A stretch of 64,000 nt of DNA from Durusdinium trenchii (Eukaryota; Sar; Dinophyceae; Suessiales; Symbiodiniaceae). The notes under the pieces were generated by a model, which saw only the letters and a list, made by a program, of their open reading frames with translations, was not told the origin of the DNA and made no database searches. Position 1 is the stretch's first letter; the number at the start of each line of letters is the position of its first letter. The stretch covers positions 256,960 to 320,959 of the forward strand of contig CAXAMN010014002.1 of assembly GCA_963970005.1 (NCBI GenBank), in the 5' to 3' direction. Position numbers and translations under genes: made by a program. Of this stretch, positions 32,238 to 42,537 are shown piece by piece.

Positions 32238-32787
32238 ACATGCATCTTTTCACCTTCAAAATCGACCTGCCCAGGTTTCGTACGTGGAACACTGGGGTCG
32301 GTCACCCTTTCTTCTGGGGGGGAGTTTGGTGTCACCCCACTAATTGACCAAATGGGCCTTCTCGCTTTCTGTGTGTGATAATTTACTTCCTTTTCACTGG
32401 GGGCTTTCCTTTCTTTTCGCTTTTGTCGTGCTGACCAGAGAGTCACCGACATCACGTCACGCGCGTGCGACAGATGGAACAGATGGACAATGATGGACAG
32501 TTTGATGAGTTTTTACTTTTTCAACCGAAGCTGAGGAAGTCAGGAAATCAAGCACGTGCTTGTTAGATAGAAGTGCTTGGTCACGTCGGTCTTCATCGAT
32601 TTCTCTTGGTCACATCGACCCAATTGGGTCTTGAGGCACATCCTTCTCATGGTCCACATCCTTCTCCTCCACATCTGGATTCTGGACCTACCTTGTCCTG
32701 ACTGGTGCATCGCTGGGCGCCCGAGATCGCACGCGGCGAAGAAGAGATTTCTCCAGGGCCGCGGTGCCCTGCACCGGTCGCGGCCAA

Positions 32788-32847
32788 ATGGCGAAGAAGA
32801 AGCTGGCCATGGAGGAGCTGCGACTGCGAGAGCTTTGCAAAGCTGTG
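32788..32847 (+). CDS. Candidate exon, charged helix
   Basis: Starts at or before an in-frame ATG and reads MAKKKLAMEELRLRELCKAV, ending near CTGTGAG. Codon use is GC-rich, as in the ATP synthase gamma exons. An overlapping upstream island in another frame reads RWAPEIARGEEEISPG. No family was recognised. Confidence 0.35.
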
Positions 32848-33635
32848 AGTCAAAGAAACCTGCCAGCAGTTCTATGCAGGAATGGCTTTTCCCCTATGGG
32901 CTCCTGTCCCATTAACCTCAGGTTCGGTGGTATTCGACCCCCCCCTGACACCTATCCCAAGCATTGGTGTAGTCCAATTCGTTTGTGAGCGGAGAGATCT
33001 TCGTCCCCCGCTGCATCGGCAGCCCACCATGGGCTTCATTTCCACGGAACTGATAGCAGTGACCAGCTGCTTAGCCCCTGGCCAGCTGCGGAAGCCGCAC
33101 CAATCAAGGGGCAAGCTGAAGACTGGAAGACCCCACACTGAAGACCGGATCCGTGCCACAGCGCTTTAGGGCGCCTTCACCCCGTTTGCACCTTCCACGG
33201 ATGGAGATCCACCGGAGACAATCACAGACTCACAGACTACATCCAAAACAAAATTGAACAAAAATCATCAGACTACATCCATGGGTTTGGGAAGTTGGGA
33301 GGTTCTCCCCATTAAGAAACTGTACTCACTCAGTGTAGCAGGTCACTCCTAGGTGGGACCACCAGGTCGGCAGCGGATCGGGCGGCAGCTCCGGTTTTGA
33401 CAACTCATGGTACGGTTGAGCTGGACAAAGGATGACAGGTCACTGAAATGGACCAAGACAACAGCATGTTGTTGCCTTTGGACAAGTATTCATTAAATAT
33501 TACTACCACAAACATGTGCACCTTGTTGCTTGAGTATTGCTCTGTTGTGTGCACCTTTGAAAGGTCTTGAAAGTATCTATCTAATTCCACTGAGAAACGG
33601 ACCTGTAACGTAGACAAGACACTGCTCTTTCTGTT

Positions 33636-34110
33636 GTGCTGAAGCCAGTCCTCCAAGGCCCCCCTGAAGAGCTTCAAGGATGTCTCAGGATTTTGTTGCC
33701 GGAAGTGAGTTCCAATGATGCGCTGCGGCAAGTCTTGCGGATCTTTCAAGAGCAAAAGTGCTGGACATGCATCTATGCCACGTTGCAGGTAGTGAAGGAT
33801 GCTGGTAGAATTCAATTGGAGGAATCCAATTATACCATCGGGCTTTCAACTTTGACTAAGGCCAGATTTTGGCAGGAAGCATTGAAGTTGTTTGAGGCCA
33901 TCCAAACGGGCCAAATGCAGCCAGATGTCATCAGCTACAATGCTGCAATCAGTGCCTGTGAGAAGGGCGGCCAGTGGCAGGACGCCTTGAAGTTGTTCGA
34001 GGCCATGCTGCAGGCGAAAGTTCAGCAGACGGTCGTCACCCACAATGCAGCCATTAGTGCATGCGAAAAGGGTGGACAGTGGCAGGGAGCATTGAAATTG
34101 TTCGAGGCCT
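33636..34110 (+). CDS. Pentatricopeptide repeat (PPR) protein, broken by a gap
   Basis: Open frame that includes an N-terminal part (QGCLRILLPEVSSNDALRQV), a first degenerate PPR (FWQEALKLFEAIQTGQMQPD), then two typical 35-residue P-class PPRs with ISYNAAISACEKGGQWQDAL and VVTHNAAISACEKGGQWQGA. It runs into N at 34111-34120 while still in frame, so the C-terminal repeats are missing. PPR proteins bind RNA in organelles and act in transcript processing. The ISACEKGGQW type is abundant in dinoflagellates, and such copies are often intronless. An in-frame ATG lies at 33636, but the true start could be an upstream exon. Confidence 0.85.
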
Positions 34111-34293
34111 NNNNNNNNNNTAATATGTATTTAATATACCTGGATGATCTGGGTTTGTGGGATCCACAAGTTCAGACTGTAGTGGCCAGAAGGGAAAGTC
34201 CTCGTCGGTGGTCAGACTTGTGTTTCCTTGTTACCAAGAGCTTGTTGCCACATTGCAATACACCTATCAAGAGGTGATTTTCTCCGGTTGATC

Positions 34294-34340
34294 GTTTGTT
34301 GCAGCTGTTGGCTAACTTGGGTCATGCCAAAGTCCTAAAA
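34294..34340 (+). CDS. Candidate terminal exon
   Basis: After a good acceptor (GTTTGTTGCAG) it reads LLANLGHAKVLKDK then TGA. Short, no family recognised. It might be a C-terminal exon of a gene whose other parts lie upstream. Confidence 0.25.
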
Positions 34341-35560
34341 GACAAGTGAGTCACAGACCCCCGAACTATGGCCTTAACTAGTGTTAGGATTGTTAGGCCG
34401 AGGGTTTGGGTCTCAGCAAATTCACTGAGGTGATAGGCAGTGGGCACCCCTGAACTGCCATGAACTCATGGGTGTGAGACCCTTGCACTGCAGCTGCCTT
34501 GGGGCTTAGAATCCAACATTCCACTTCGCTTAGAGGGAACGAAATCGCTCCGGATGCTTCCAGGCCGAAACTTCAGGTCCGGTCATGACTCTTGAGGGGT
34601 CGTGTTCAACTGCTGGCGATGGCAGACTTCCACAAAAATGGCAGGAATCTGATCTCCCACCAAAAGAGAGGCTCACCTACGAGGTCTCCCTCTGAGCTCA
34701 CCGAAACAATGAGGAAACTGAGCTCCCAAAACCACCAACCTGTTTGGCGGATCAGGTGATTTGTCTATTTTCCGTGTGGGTGAATCCCCAAACCTGGGGT
34801 TCCTGGACAGCAAATCCAAGCCAGCGGCAGGAGGGCGAGGATGGCATCACGTGGGGGTCTCAAAGCGCGGACGACAGATTGACAAATGGTTTAGTTATGT
34901 TTTACTTGGATTTTGCATTGTTGGATCTAGTTCGACCCCCTTGAAATTTTACCTGCATAGAGTCATTACGCACAATAAACTTTACAATGTGCATGATGGA
35001 GGCAAGACTGAGAAACAAGAAAATACGACACATCTATAATCAGTCTGTTTTTTTACCTTTCTTTAAGTGATGTCTTACGTGCAACGTGCAAACATTGTTG
35101 GATAATGTTGGATATATTATTTGACCCCCTTGAAATTGTACATGGTTCAAGGGTCTAGATTATATCCAGCAATGCTTGCAACTGAGACCTGAAAATGTAT
35201 AGTTTCAAGGGGACTCATCAATAAACTGTTCAATGTGCATGATTGACACAACTCCGTATTTTTGGACACACTTACAAAATCTGTTGTTATGTCTCTCTAT
35301 AATCACTCTGTTTTTGGACCCTCTTACAGTTACAATTTGTTTGCGAGCATTGTTGGATACTGTAAATATTATATTGCAACTCCCTTGAAAATTGTGCATT
35401 TTAAGCGGGGTCTAAATTAAACCAATTGCAGACATGTTGTACAATTATCTATACACTTGCCAGCATATGTCAAGAAACTATACAATTGCAATCTTGAGAC
35501 ATAGACTGTTGAGAGGAGTCGTTTGTTTGGCTTTAATGAACCTAGTGATGCAAACGATAC
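34341..35560. other. Non-coding, AT-rich with degenerate tandem sequence
   Basis: Contains related blocks around 34915-35060, 35100-35235 and 35270-35420 that repeat TTGGATxxxxTTxGACCCCC, TTGAAATTxTACATG and CACTCTGTTTTTxGACC. This suggests three diverged copies of a unit of roughly 180 bp. No exon-like island. Confidence 0.4.
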
Positions 35561-35569
35561 GATGTGCGT

Positions 35570-35985
35570 TTCATGTTTCCTCCTGCTCCACTCGTCTCCC
35601 ACACACTTAGACAAGGGTTCATCCAGTGCCAGAATCCACAGGGAAAGGAATGCTGCAACGGAAAGGTGGCTGACTCCGCGGAGTTGAAGGTGTTTTAACA
35701 AAGTGTTTCGAAAAACAGCTTAGTTACTGAACACTTAGCTTCCCGAATTACGGCCGTGCATAATGGGGTAAGTTCCATCTGGAAGCGAGACCAAAGGAAT
35801 CGCTTCAAATAGGGTAGAAAATAGCTAGAACAAGGAAATGAAGTTTCCAGGTTTTCCAGCTTGTAGCTAGGGGGCGAGACTTGCGAATCGCCCCATTAGA
35901 GTAGAAAAGGGCCAACAGAAGGAAAGGAACCGACGCACAAGTCCGCCGAGAACCATTTCTTTCTGTTGCCCTGGATAGCAGTTTA
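35570..35985 (-). repeat. Copy 1 of a duplicated ~0.4-kb unit
   Basis: Matches 36740-37062. The 3' 112 bp (GGGGCGAGACTTGCGAATCG onward to CTGTTGCCCTGGATAG) are essentially identical in both; the 5' part is diverged. Two hairpins are conserved: GAAGCGA/TCGCTTC near 35785 and GGGGCGA/TCGCCCC near 35872. Confidence 0.8.
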
Positions 35986-36120
35986 CCATTTCCACATCCT
36001 CAGATACATCGCCAGCTTCGTTGACCAGGCGACGATGTATCTGGCCTGGTCCCCTGCTTGTTGTGTTCAAAAAGAAACTCCTGGATAGTGCCGCAGTGCG
36101 GCGCTCGCTCCAAAGTAGTC

Positions 36121-36457
36121 ACCTAACAAGCCTCAGAAAAAGAAAAAGAAAGGAACATAAAAAAAGAGCAAAGCAAAGAGGGCAAGAGTGAAAGATAGGT
36201 GTAGGGGCGTGCATATCTGCCGCACGAGCGGCAAATTACGGACCCAAAGCCTGAATAGCCACCTAACAAGCCTTATAAGAAAAGAGAGAGAGAGAGACAG
36301 AAAGAGCAAAACGAAGAGGGCAAGAGAGAAAAATAGGAGTAGTGTCGTGCACACGTCTGCCGAGCTATCGGCATACGGGGCCAAAAAAACCTGAATGGCC
36401 ACCTAACAAGCCTTAGAAAAGAAAGAAAGACAGAAAAATCACAATACGAAAAGGGCA
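36121..36457. repeat. 140-bp tandem repeat with a conserved hairpin per unit
   Basis: ACCTAACAAGCCT recurs at 36121, 36261 and 36401, exactly 140 bp apart; the third unit is truncated. Each full unit ends with a 6-bp stem: TGCCGC-ACGA-GCGGCA in the first and TGCCGA-GCTA-TCGGCA in the second. A G/A-rich stretch makes up the unit's first half. Reverse-complement units lie at about 48040 and 48179. Confidence 0.85.
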
Positions 36458-36739
36458 AGAGAGATTGTTGAACGTGAAAAGTTGAAAGTGAACTATGCAG
36501 CTTGAGGTTCAATAATTCGCAAACAGTATCGGTAGTGAATTGTATACCGTAAGCTCGGCAGCATTGAATCCGTAAGCTCGGCAGCTGTGATATTTGTTGA
36601 TTCATGGGTGAGACAAAAATTCAGTGAACCAGAATCCCCGAATGCAAGTGGCAAAGTCGATTTGTGATACACGATGGCTTCTGCGCCTCCTTTGCAGGAG
36701 GATCACACTGTGCACCCAAGTGGGAGAACACAGCGAGTC

Positions 36740-37062
36740 ACACTTAGAAATGGTTCATCCGATGCCATAATCCACGAAGAAATGAATGAGGGAACGGTAA
36801 GGTGGCAGCGTCAGCAGAACTGAATTGTTTGAATAATGGTTGCAACGCGCGACAACGTTTAGCTACTGAATAGCGAGACCAATGGCATCGCTTCGGATAG
36901 GATAGAAAATAACTAGAAAAGGAAATCAAGATTCCAGTTTATAGCTTTTGGGGGCGAGACTTGCGAATCGCCCCATTAGAGTAGAAAAGGGCCAACAGAA
37001 GGAAAGGAACCGACGCACAAGTCCGCCGAGAACCATTTCTTTCTGTTGCCCTGGATAGTGCA
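36740..37062 (-). repeat. Copy 2 of the duplicated ~0.4-kb unit
   Basis: See 35570-35985. Here the first hairpin is AGCGA-GACCAATGGCA-TCGCT and the second is again GGGGCGA/TCGCCCC with an identical loop. Confidence 0.8.
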
Positions 37063-37169
37063 GGATGCGCATGTTCGTTCCCAACTTATGCCCCCCTATA
37101 GCTAGCGTAACGCGAAGCAACAGTGTGGATATTTCTCCAGACGCAGGGTGAGGGCGGTTAATTTCAGGG

Positions 37170-37214
37170 GTCGCTTGATCGGCATATATACTAGTCCCGT
37201 CTGGCGTGTCTGGG
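37170..37214. mobile_element. Family A right end only
   Basis: TTGATCGGCATATATACTAG then TCCCGTCTGGCGTGTCTGGG. No matching left end was found, so the copy is truncated. It directly precedes the ubiquitin-protease-like fragment. Confidence 0.6.
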
Positions 37215-37257
37215 AGTGTTTGGGACTGATCCGATTCTGAGGGTTCGGATGCTGTGA

Positions 37258-37461
37258 ATCGTTGTTTTTTGCGACGATGACGAAGTGCACATGGTGGACT
37301 TGGTTGGTGCCCTCGATGAAATTCCTTCGCGGGGCCTCGCTGACTCCGCGGCCGCTCAAGAGCAAGCTGCAGGGCGTGCGGAAGCTTCCAGAGGTTTGGA
37401 GGCGATTTCGGGCCAAAAGGCACTTGGCGGCAGCTCGATGCTGGTATATGTCAAAAATTAA
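37258..37461 (+). pseudogene. C-terminal fragment resembling a ubiquitin-specific protease (USP)
   Basis: A 67-codon frame open from 37258 to a TAA at 37459-37461, reading CDDDEVHMVDLVGALDEIPS, then RGLADSAAAQEQAAGRAEAS and ending SSMLVYVKN. In USP catalytic domains a FDDxxV segment lies shortly before the terminal NAYMLVYxR strand; here DDDEV and SSMLVYV fit that pattern, with an Ala/Gln-rich insert. The catalytic Cys and His boxes are not visible in the window, and an in-frame stop lies just upstream, so it is probably a stranded fragment. Other frames of the same DNA are also open. Confidence 0.4.
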
Positions 37462-37856
37462 GCGCAGACCATGTTACCTGCACATGAGCGACCGCACCTG
37501 CTGCTGCTTTTGTTTATCTGTTGTGACCACATTTATTATGTGACGAATGCGCGGTCGATATCAATGCATCGCCTGTCAGATATCCCAATCAAATCTTCGA
37601 TGTGAATGCGGTTCGCGATATATGACCACTTTCGATGATTGCCTGCGGCCACGCTCGGAACGGCAACATTTGAGCGCGAGGCATCTGGAGGACCTGGATT
37701 GAAGACAGTGGGTTTGGCCACTAGTACCTGGGTGACAGACCAGGAGCCAGCAGTATAGCTAAGCTGGATTTCCATTTGAGCATTTATTCGGCAAGCAGGC
37801 CTTGACCCAGAGTATGAGGCAGCACGCTGCTCCCTCCCAAAACCCTGTTAAATTCA

Positions 37857-38144
37857 CAACAGGGGGGGGGTGCCCAGCAGAGCGTCAAGTCGCTCGCATT
37901 CAAGGGCAGCCCCATACTCGAAGGCGAAGAAGTTTACATTTTGAACGAGTGTCCCCCTGCACAGTCGATAGGAAAGACAGTCATGGACAAAGGATACATG
38001 TTCATTTGGGACCCTCGCGAGCAGGTGCCCTATCTAGTGCCGCCCAGCGTAGTCCCCAATTGTAAACTTCGCATCCCCAGAAAACATCGGATTTGTGCTA
38101 GCCGTGGGCCAAGAGCCCAGCAAGCGCCAGAAGTGGGGGTGTAA
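37857..38144 (+). pseudogene. Ty1/copia-like retrotransposon polyprotein fragment
   Basis: An open frame reads SLAFKGSPILEGEEVYILNE, then GYMFIWDPREQVPYLVPPSV and CKLRIPRKHRICASR, ending at TGA near 38144. The segment GYMFIWDPRExVPYLVPP..CKLxIPRxxRxxASR recurs in dinoflagellate copia-type polyproteins, upstream of protease and integrase. No protease, integrase or reverse transcriptase motif follows, so the element is a fragment. Confidence 0.55.
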
Positions 38145-38248
38145 AACCCTAGCTTGGCCAGAAGCCTGATGGCATCGCACCACGAGAAAAAGCCATCTGA
38201 CAATTGTATTTCTTTTATTTTGTTTTGCTTTGATGAAAGCTGTCCACC

Positions 38249-38460
38249 ATGTGCATCCTTGGATTGCGACCTTCTGTAAAGGACAGTGCCACAGGCGATT
38301 GTTTGCTCGAAGAACGCCTTATGCGAGAAGTCACAAGACTGACAGATATCGATAGACTGTTGTTCCGTGACCGAGATGTTTTGGCCGAGTATGAGTGTGC
38401 AATGAATGCATTAGGACCTTTCCTGGATGAAGTTCAAGGACTAAATGGCTACGGCCAGAA
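38249..38460 (+). pseudogene. Unidentified coding fragment, probably part of a retroelement
   Basis: Frame from an ATG at 38249 reading MCILGLRPSVKDSATGDCLL, EERLMREVTRLTDIDRLLFR and DRDVLAEYECAMNALGPFLD. It is a charged helical sequence with normal composition. It runs into an 18-bp hairpin at 38468 and then low-complexity triplets, after which coding quality is lost. No family was recognised. Confidence 0.35.
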
Positions 38461-38467
38461 ACATAAG

Positions 38468-38518
38468 GCTTGGATCACACACCCAAACCCACACACGAGG
38501 TGGGTGTGTGATCCAAGC
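38468..38518. repeat. Perfect 18-bp hairpin
   Basis: GCTTGGATCACACACCCA at 38468-38485 is exactly complementary to 38501-38518 with a 15-nt loop. GGCTTGGATCA recurs at 39300 and 39336, the latter with its own hairpin (GGATCAG/CTGATCC). Confidence 0.9.
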
Positions 38519-38529
38519 CCTTGGATCAC

Positions 38530-38990
38530 ACAACCACCACCACCACTACTACAACCACCTCTCCTGCCACCACTCCTTCTGCTACTGCCACTGCACTTGC
38601 CACCTGCTGCTACTACTGCAACAGCTTTACTGCTGCTGCTACTGCTACTCACTACTATCACCAGTATTACCACCACCACCACAGATTTAGCGGAAGCCAC
38701 TAGACTCAGCTTCAAATTGGCTGCCCATTCCAGCCAAAATTAATTACCGGAAGCCACTAAGTGTGGTCACAGCCGGGACTCGAACCACCACTACTACAAA
38801 CCACTACTACAACCACCTCTGCTGCCACAACTCCTTCTGCTACTGCCACTACACTTGCCTGCAACAGCTTTACTGCTGCTGCCACTGCTACTCACCACTA
38901 TCACCAGCATTACCACCGCCACAGATTTAGCGGAAGCCACTAGACTCAACTTCAAATTGACTTCCCATTCCAGCCGAGCTGAAGCCACCA
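38530..38990 (+). repeat. Tandem duplication of a triplet-rich ~240-bp unit
   Basis: Two copies (38530-38745 and 38785-38985) share CTACAACCACCTCT, CTCCTTCTGCTACTGCCACT, CAACAGCTTTACTGCTGCTG and the end TTAGCGGAAGCCACTAGACT. In one frame the unit is Thr/Ala-rich (TSPATTPSATATALAT). The second copy has a deletion of about 15 bp. Confidence 0.85.
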
Positions 38991-39544
38991 CCTGTTAAAT
39001 GTCTTGAGAGCCCACTGAGTCACCAATATGCGTGGCCAGCTGATGGCCTTTTTGGGCTTCTTGCATCGTGTGCTTGAGTTGGAGGAAGAATGTGCCCCAA
39101 CACTCATTGCCGCCGCTCAGTGCCAAACCATGCCCAATATGTGGACAGTGGAGCCCAAATTCACAGCGGCCAGAACTTCAAAACAGGCTTGCCACAAACA
39201 GGATGGCTTTGATCTGGGAAGCCACCACCTGCACAGTTCACAGTGAATTGGTGAGAGTGGTGGGTGAAGTGCCACCATGCAGATGTGTTCATGTCGGGGG
39301 CTTGGATCAAGTGACTTGTCGGTTTGATCCATAGGGCTTGGATCAGCGCTCTGATCCATAGGGTTTGGATCACTCTCACTGCAGCGCGGAACGATCCATA
39401 CCAGGGTTTCTGGCCACACCCAAATCAAGAAGAGGAAACAAAAGAACAATATGACCCTCGGGTTTTTTTGCCGTTGCCGCAGGCAATCTTCCATTTGCCG
39501 ATACGCTCTATCCATATGATTATACCAGCTAGAATTCGTCCGTA

Positions 39545-39680
39545 GAGCTCAAACTGCCGCGGTTCATTCCAACTCCAGTTGTCCATCAACCCATGAGAAG
39601 AGCTATGCCCGACTATAGTTTCGATAGCTATTGCCGAGACAATGGTGAACTTACTGCAGATATTGACAGGACCGTAATTT
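39545..39680 (+). pseudogene. Short coding-like remnant
   Basis: The + frame reads ELKLPRFIPTPVVHQPMRRA then MPDYSFDSYCRDNGELTADI. Not recognised; possibly the end of the retroelement region that starts near 37.86 kb. Confidence 0.25.
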
Positions 39681-39689
39681 TTTTGTTAA

Positions 39690-40040
39690 CCACTTTTGCA
39701 AAGCAACCAAAAAATAGCAAATACTAAATGCAAAAAAAACAAATCAAAAAACAACTGAACAAAACACAAACACACACAACCAAAAAAAAAACAAAAACAC
39801 ATGAAAAAAGAAACAAAAACAACACACAAAATATTTTTTAAAAAACAACATGAAAAATCCACACAAAAACAAATGAATGGACATCAAAAGGACATCAACA
39901 GGAATGAAAGGGATCCACGAAGAAATCAATAGCAATCAAAGGGTTTCCAAAAGGAAATCAGTAGGAATCAAAAGGTTTGAAGGGAAATAACAAGGTCAAA
40001 CAGTAGATCAAACATGTACATATATATATAGGACGTATTT
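39690..40040. other. A-rich tract
   Basis: About 350 bp dominated by A runs on the + strand (AAAACAAA motifs), then repeated CAATAGxAATCAAAGG-type phrases. It could be a decayed poly(A) tail of a + strand retroelement. No coding signal. Confidence 0.5.
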
Positions 40041-41727
40041 TTTAAGGCCAAAGGGTGCAGACATTATTTTGGGATGGTTTGCTAATCAACCCGAAAAAAT
40101 GCAGACATAATTCCGGGATTGGTTAATATAACAACATGGTGCATTATAGCTTATATTCACTGTCACTGGCGTGTTAACAGGATTGCGGCCTGCAAGTGAA
40201 TCTTGTGCTGGAACCAGGTTCAAACTGCATGTTACGTTTGGGTTCACGTGCATCTCAACCTACCAGAGGCCCTAGTTCATCCTATCTCTTTGTATCTCTC
40301 TCCTTTTATGCCTGTTTTTCTGGTCTTCACAACCATAGGTATATGTGTACTTCATGGATTTTTGGATCGGAACACCTGAACGCTCGTTCCGCCCATCCGC
40401 TGAACGCAGCGCCAAGGCCCGAGACGGACGGCCAAGGATGGGTGCTGCACACCGATCCATGGGTCGATGGAATCGCATCGGCCGATCCGCACACCATCCT
40501 TGGTTCATACCTGGTTCCAACTCACGTGTAGACTGGTCGGTGTTCCGAACTGAACCCAGTGGGTCGTTGTTGCCGGGTGTCGGTCTCCCTCGATGATGAC
40601 ATACAATACACACTCATGTAATCGTTTATCAGACCTTTGCACGTAGTTCATGTAAAGTGTTCCTACTTTGAAGTATCCCCATGATGTGTAAGGTGTTTGA
40701 GAGGTTCCGGTTCTAGGTGTAAAAGTGCAGATGTACCTATGGCTGTGGGTCATGGCACCAGGATTCCTTGCTTGACCACGGAAAATGAACAGAATGGTCA
40801 ATCAGGGAGGCTCGAGCTGGATGGTTTACTTGGTTTTAGGTGATTTGGCATTTTCCCTGTGTGTAAATCCGCTTCGATATTGTGGTTTTTTCTCACGATT
40901 CCTGGATGGCAAATCCAAGTCTACCAGGGCTCCAGGTTTGGATCCATCCCCTATCGCGGACACAATTTCAGGGGGCTAAAACAATATTTCTCAGCTCACC
41001 ATCAGACTGGCGACACTTAGGTCTTAGGGAATGAGGTGTTCGGAGTCTAAAGAGATCGGATCCATCCATTCCCCCCCCATTCCTTATGCATTGCTCACAC
41101 CATTGATCCACATTAGATCCATTTAAATCCCTTTTCAATCAGAACTTGTCTCAAGATGCGATCGACCGCGTGGGACTCCTTCTTGGCCACATGTGTTCCT
41201 TTTGGAAGAGGCAGGACGCCCGTTTGCTCAAAAAGCAGTAGAGGAACCTCCCACGTTTGCTGCAAAAACACGACATGCGCGGCCTCGACGCAAACATCTG
41301 AGACATGCAAGAGGACTCGTGCTGCTGCCGATGCAGGCCTTCCGGCGGTCAGAGGTGACAAGTGGGCTCAAAACGGCATAAGGGTTTTTGGACCAGATGT
41401 TGTGTTCTGCTGCTGACTTTACCGTCGCGAGTGGTTTTTCGGAGGCAAATCGATGACGGGGTGGTTTGAAAGGTCGTTCGCTTCCGTGCGTCCATATTTG
41501 AGAAAGGTCATGCATGACATGCTATGACCCCGAAATTCCATGGGACCACATTGCGGTGCTTGAAAGTGGTCAAATGATCGGCATAGGGTGTGTATGAGAA
41601 TAGTGAGACCTCCCAAAAGACCCTAAAAGTAAAGACATACACCAAATCCCATTAGTTGGGGGTCTCGTATATTAAAATACGCACTCATATCTAGAGTGTG
41701 TATCCTGATGACTCACTCTCTTTACAA

Positions 41728-41795
41728 GAAGGCATAAAGGCCTTCACCAACCATCAACCATCATCCACTGTCATTGTGGGTGGGATATGACAGGT
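41728..41795 (+). repeat. Family B dispersed repeat
   Basis: AAGGCATAAAGGCCTTCACC, AACCATCATCCACTGTCATT and GTGGGTGGGATATGACAGG, in the family B order. Confidence 0.55.
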
Positions 41796-41895
41796 CATGG
41801 CGCCGGGGGACAGTAGTTGACCATAGAACATGAACTGAATAGACGACTATTGGGAGGTCAACCCACCAGGAAAACAGGGCATCGGGTGTCGGCGC

Positions 41896-41950
41896 AGCAA
41901 CTTCTTACGCGTCCCTTCTCCTCCAAGCGGAAATATTCGGGGCTCCGGGT
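41896..41950 (+). CDS. Possible PP2C 5' exon
   Basis: A GC-rich island reading QQLLTRPFSSKRKYSGLRVP in one frame. A basic stretch followed by GxRxxNxD is expected just before the first PP2C acidic motif, so it could precede DCSLAIPLG of the next exon. A second frame (GAATSYASLLLQAEIFGAPG) is equally open, and the donor is unclear. Confidence 0.3.
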
Positions 41951-42467
41951 GCCATGACCATCCTTCCGCGCGGAGTGGCCAGGTGGGTGCAGATAGCTTG
42001 AAAGGAAAGAAGCGATACAAGGAGGGCTGGATCAATCAGGAGATCTGCCGAGCTCCATGACGCGACCTGTCCGTGCGAATGACGGTCTATGACCGTCCTC
42101 CGAGCTGTCCTGGGATTGGGTTATGCCATGTGTGCCAGTCCCATGGAGTGTTTGGGTGCTGGCGCGGTGGTTGAAGCTCTTGCATGGCAGTCGCAACTCC
42201 TTGCCGGTACAGGCTTTTGGGTGAAAGAGTCCCAGATATTTTCCAAAGGTGTTCAAAGATATCATCCAAGGAGTTTGCCTGTGCACTGTCCCTGGGGACA
42301 CCCAGGAGTTCACAAAAACAAACCCACCGGTGGGTGAATCCGCTTTGGTGAATCCTTAATTTTGGGAGGTCAGTCGTCCGAACATGGCTCATAAAACATT
42401 CACACCATGCCATGGAAACCAAAAAACACAGCGTGGAGCACCACACGCACCTCCTCATGGCACGCAG

Positions 42468-42537
42468 GATTGCAGCTTGGCCATCCCTTTGGGCCGCTTT
42501 CTGCTGGTGGGTGTCTTCGACGGCCACGGCGAGCAAG
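42468..42537 (+). CDS. PP2C exon with the DGHG motif
   Basis: Acceptor GCACGCAG then G; GC donor GAGCAAG then GCGCCG. It reads DCSLAIPLGRFLLVGVFDGH then GEQ plus one base (G) of the next codon. FDGHG is the first metal-binding motif of PP2C. If the donor is ignored the frame runs on into Arg-rich sequence without PP2C similarity, which supports the GC donor. Confidence 0.92.

Noticed and set aside
38770-38795. Minus-strand GGTTCGAGTCCCGGCT, a tRNA T-arm-like sequence
   Set aside because: The upstream sequence on that strand is triplet repeat with no D or anticodon arm; at most a relic.
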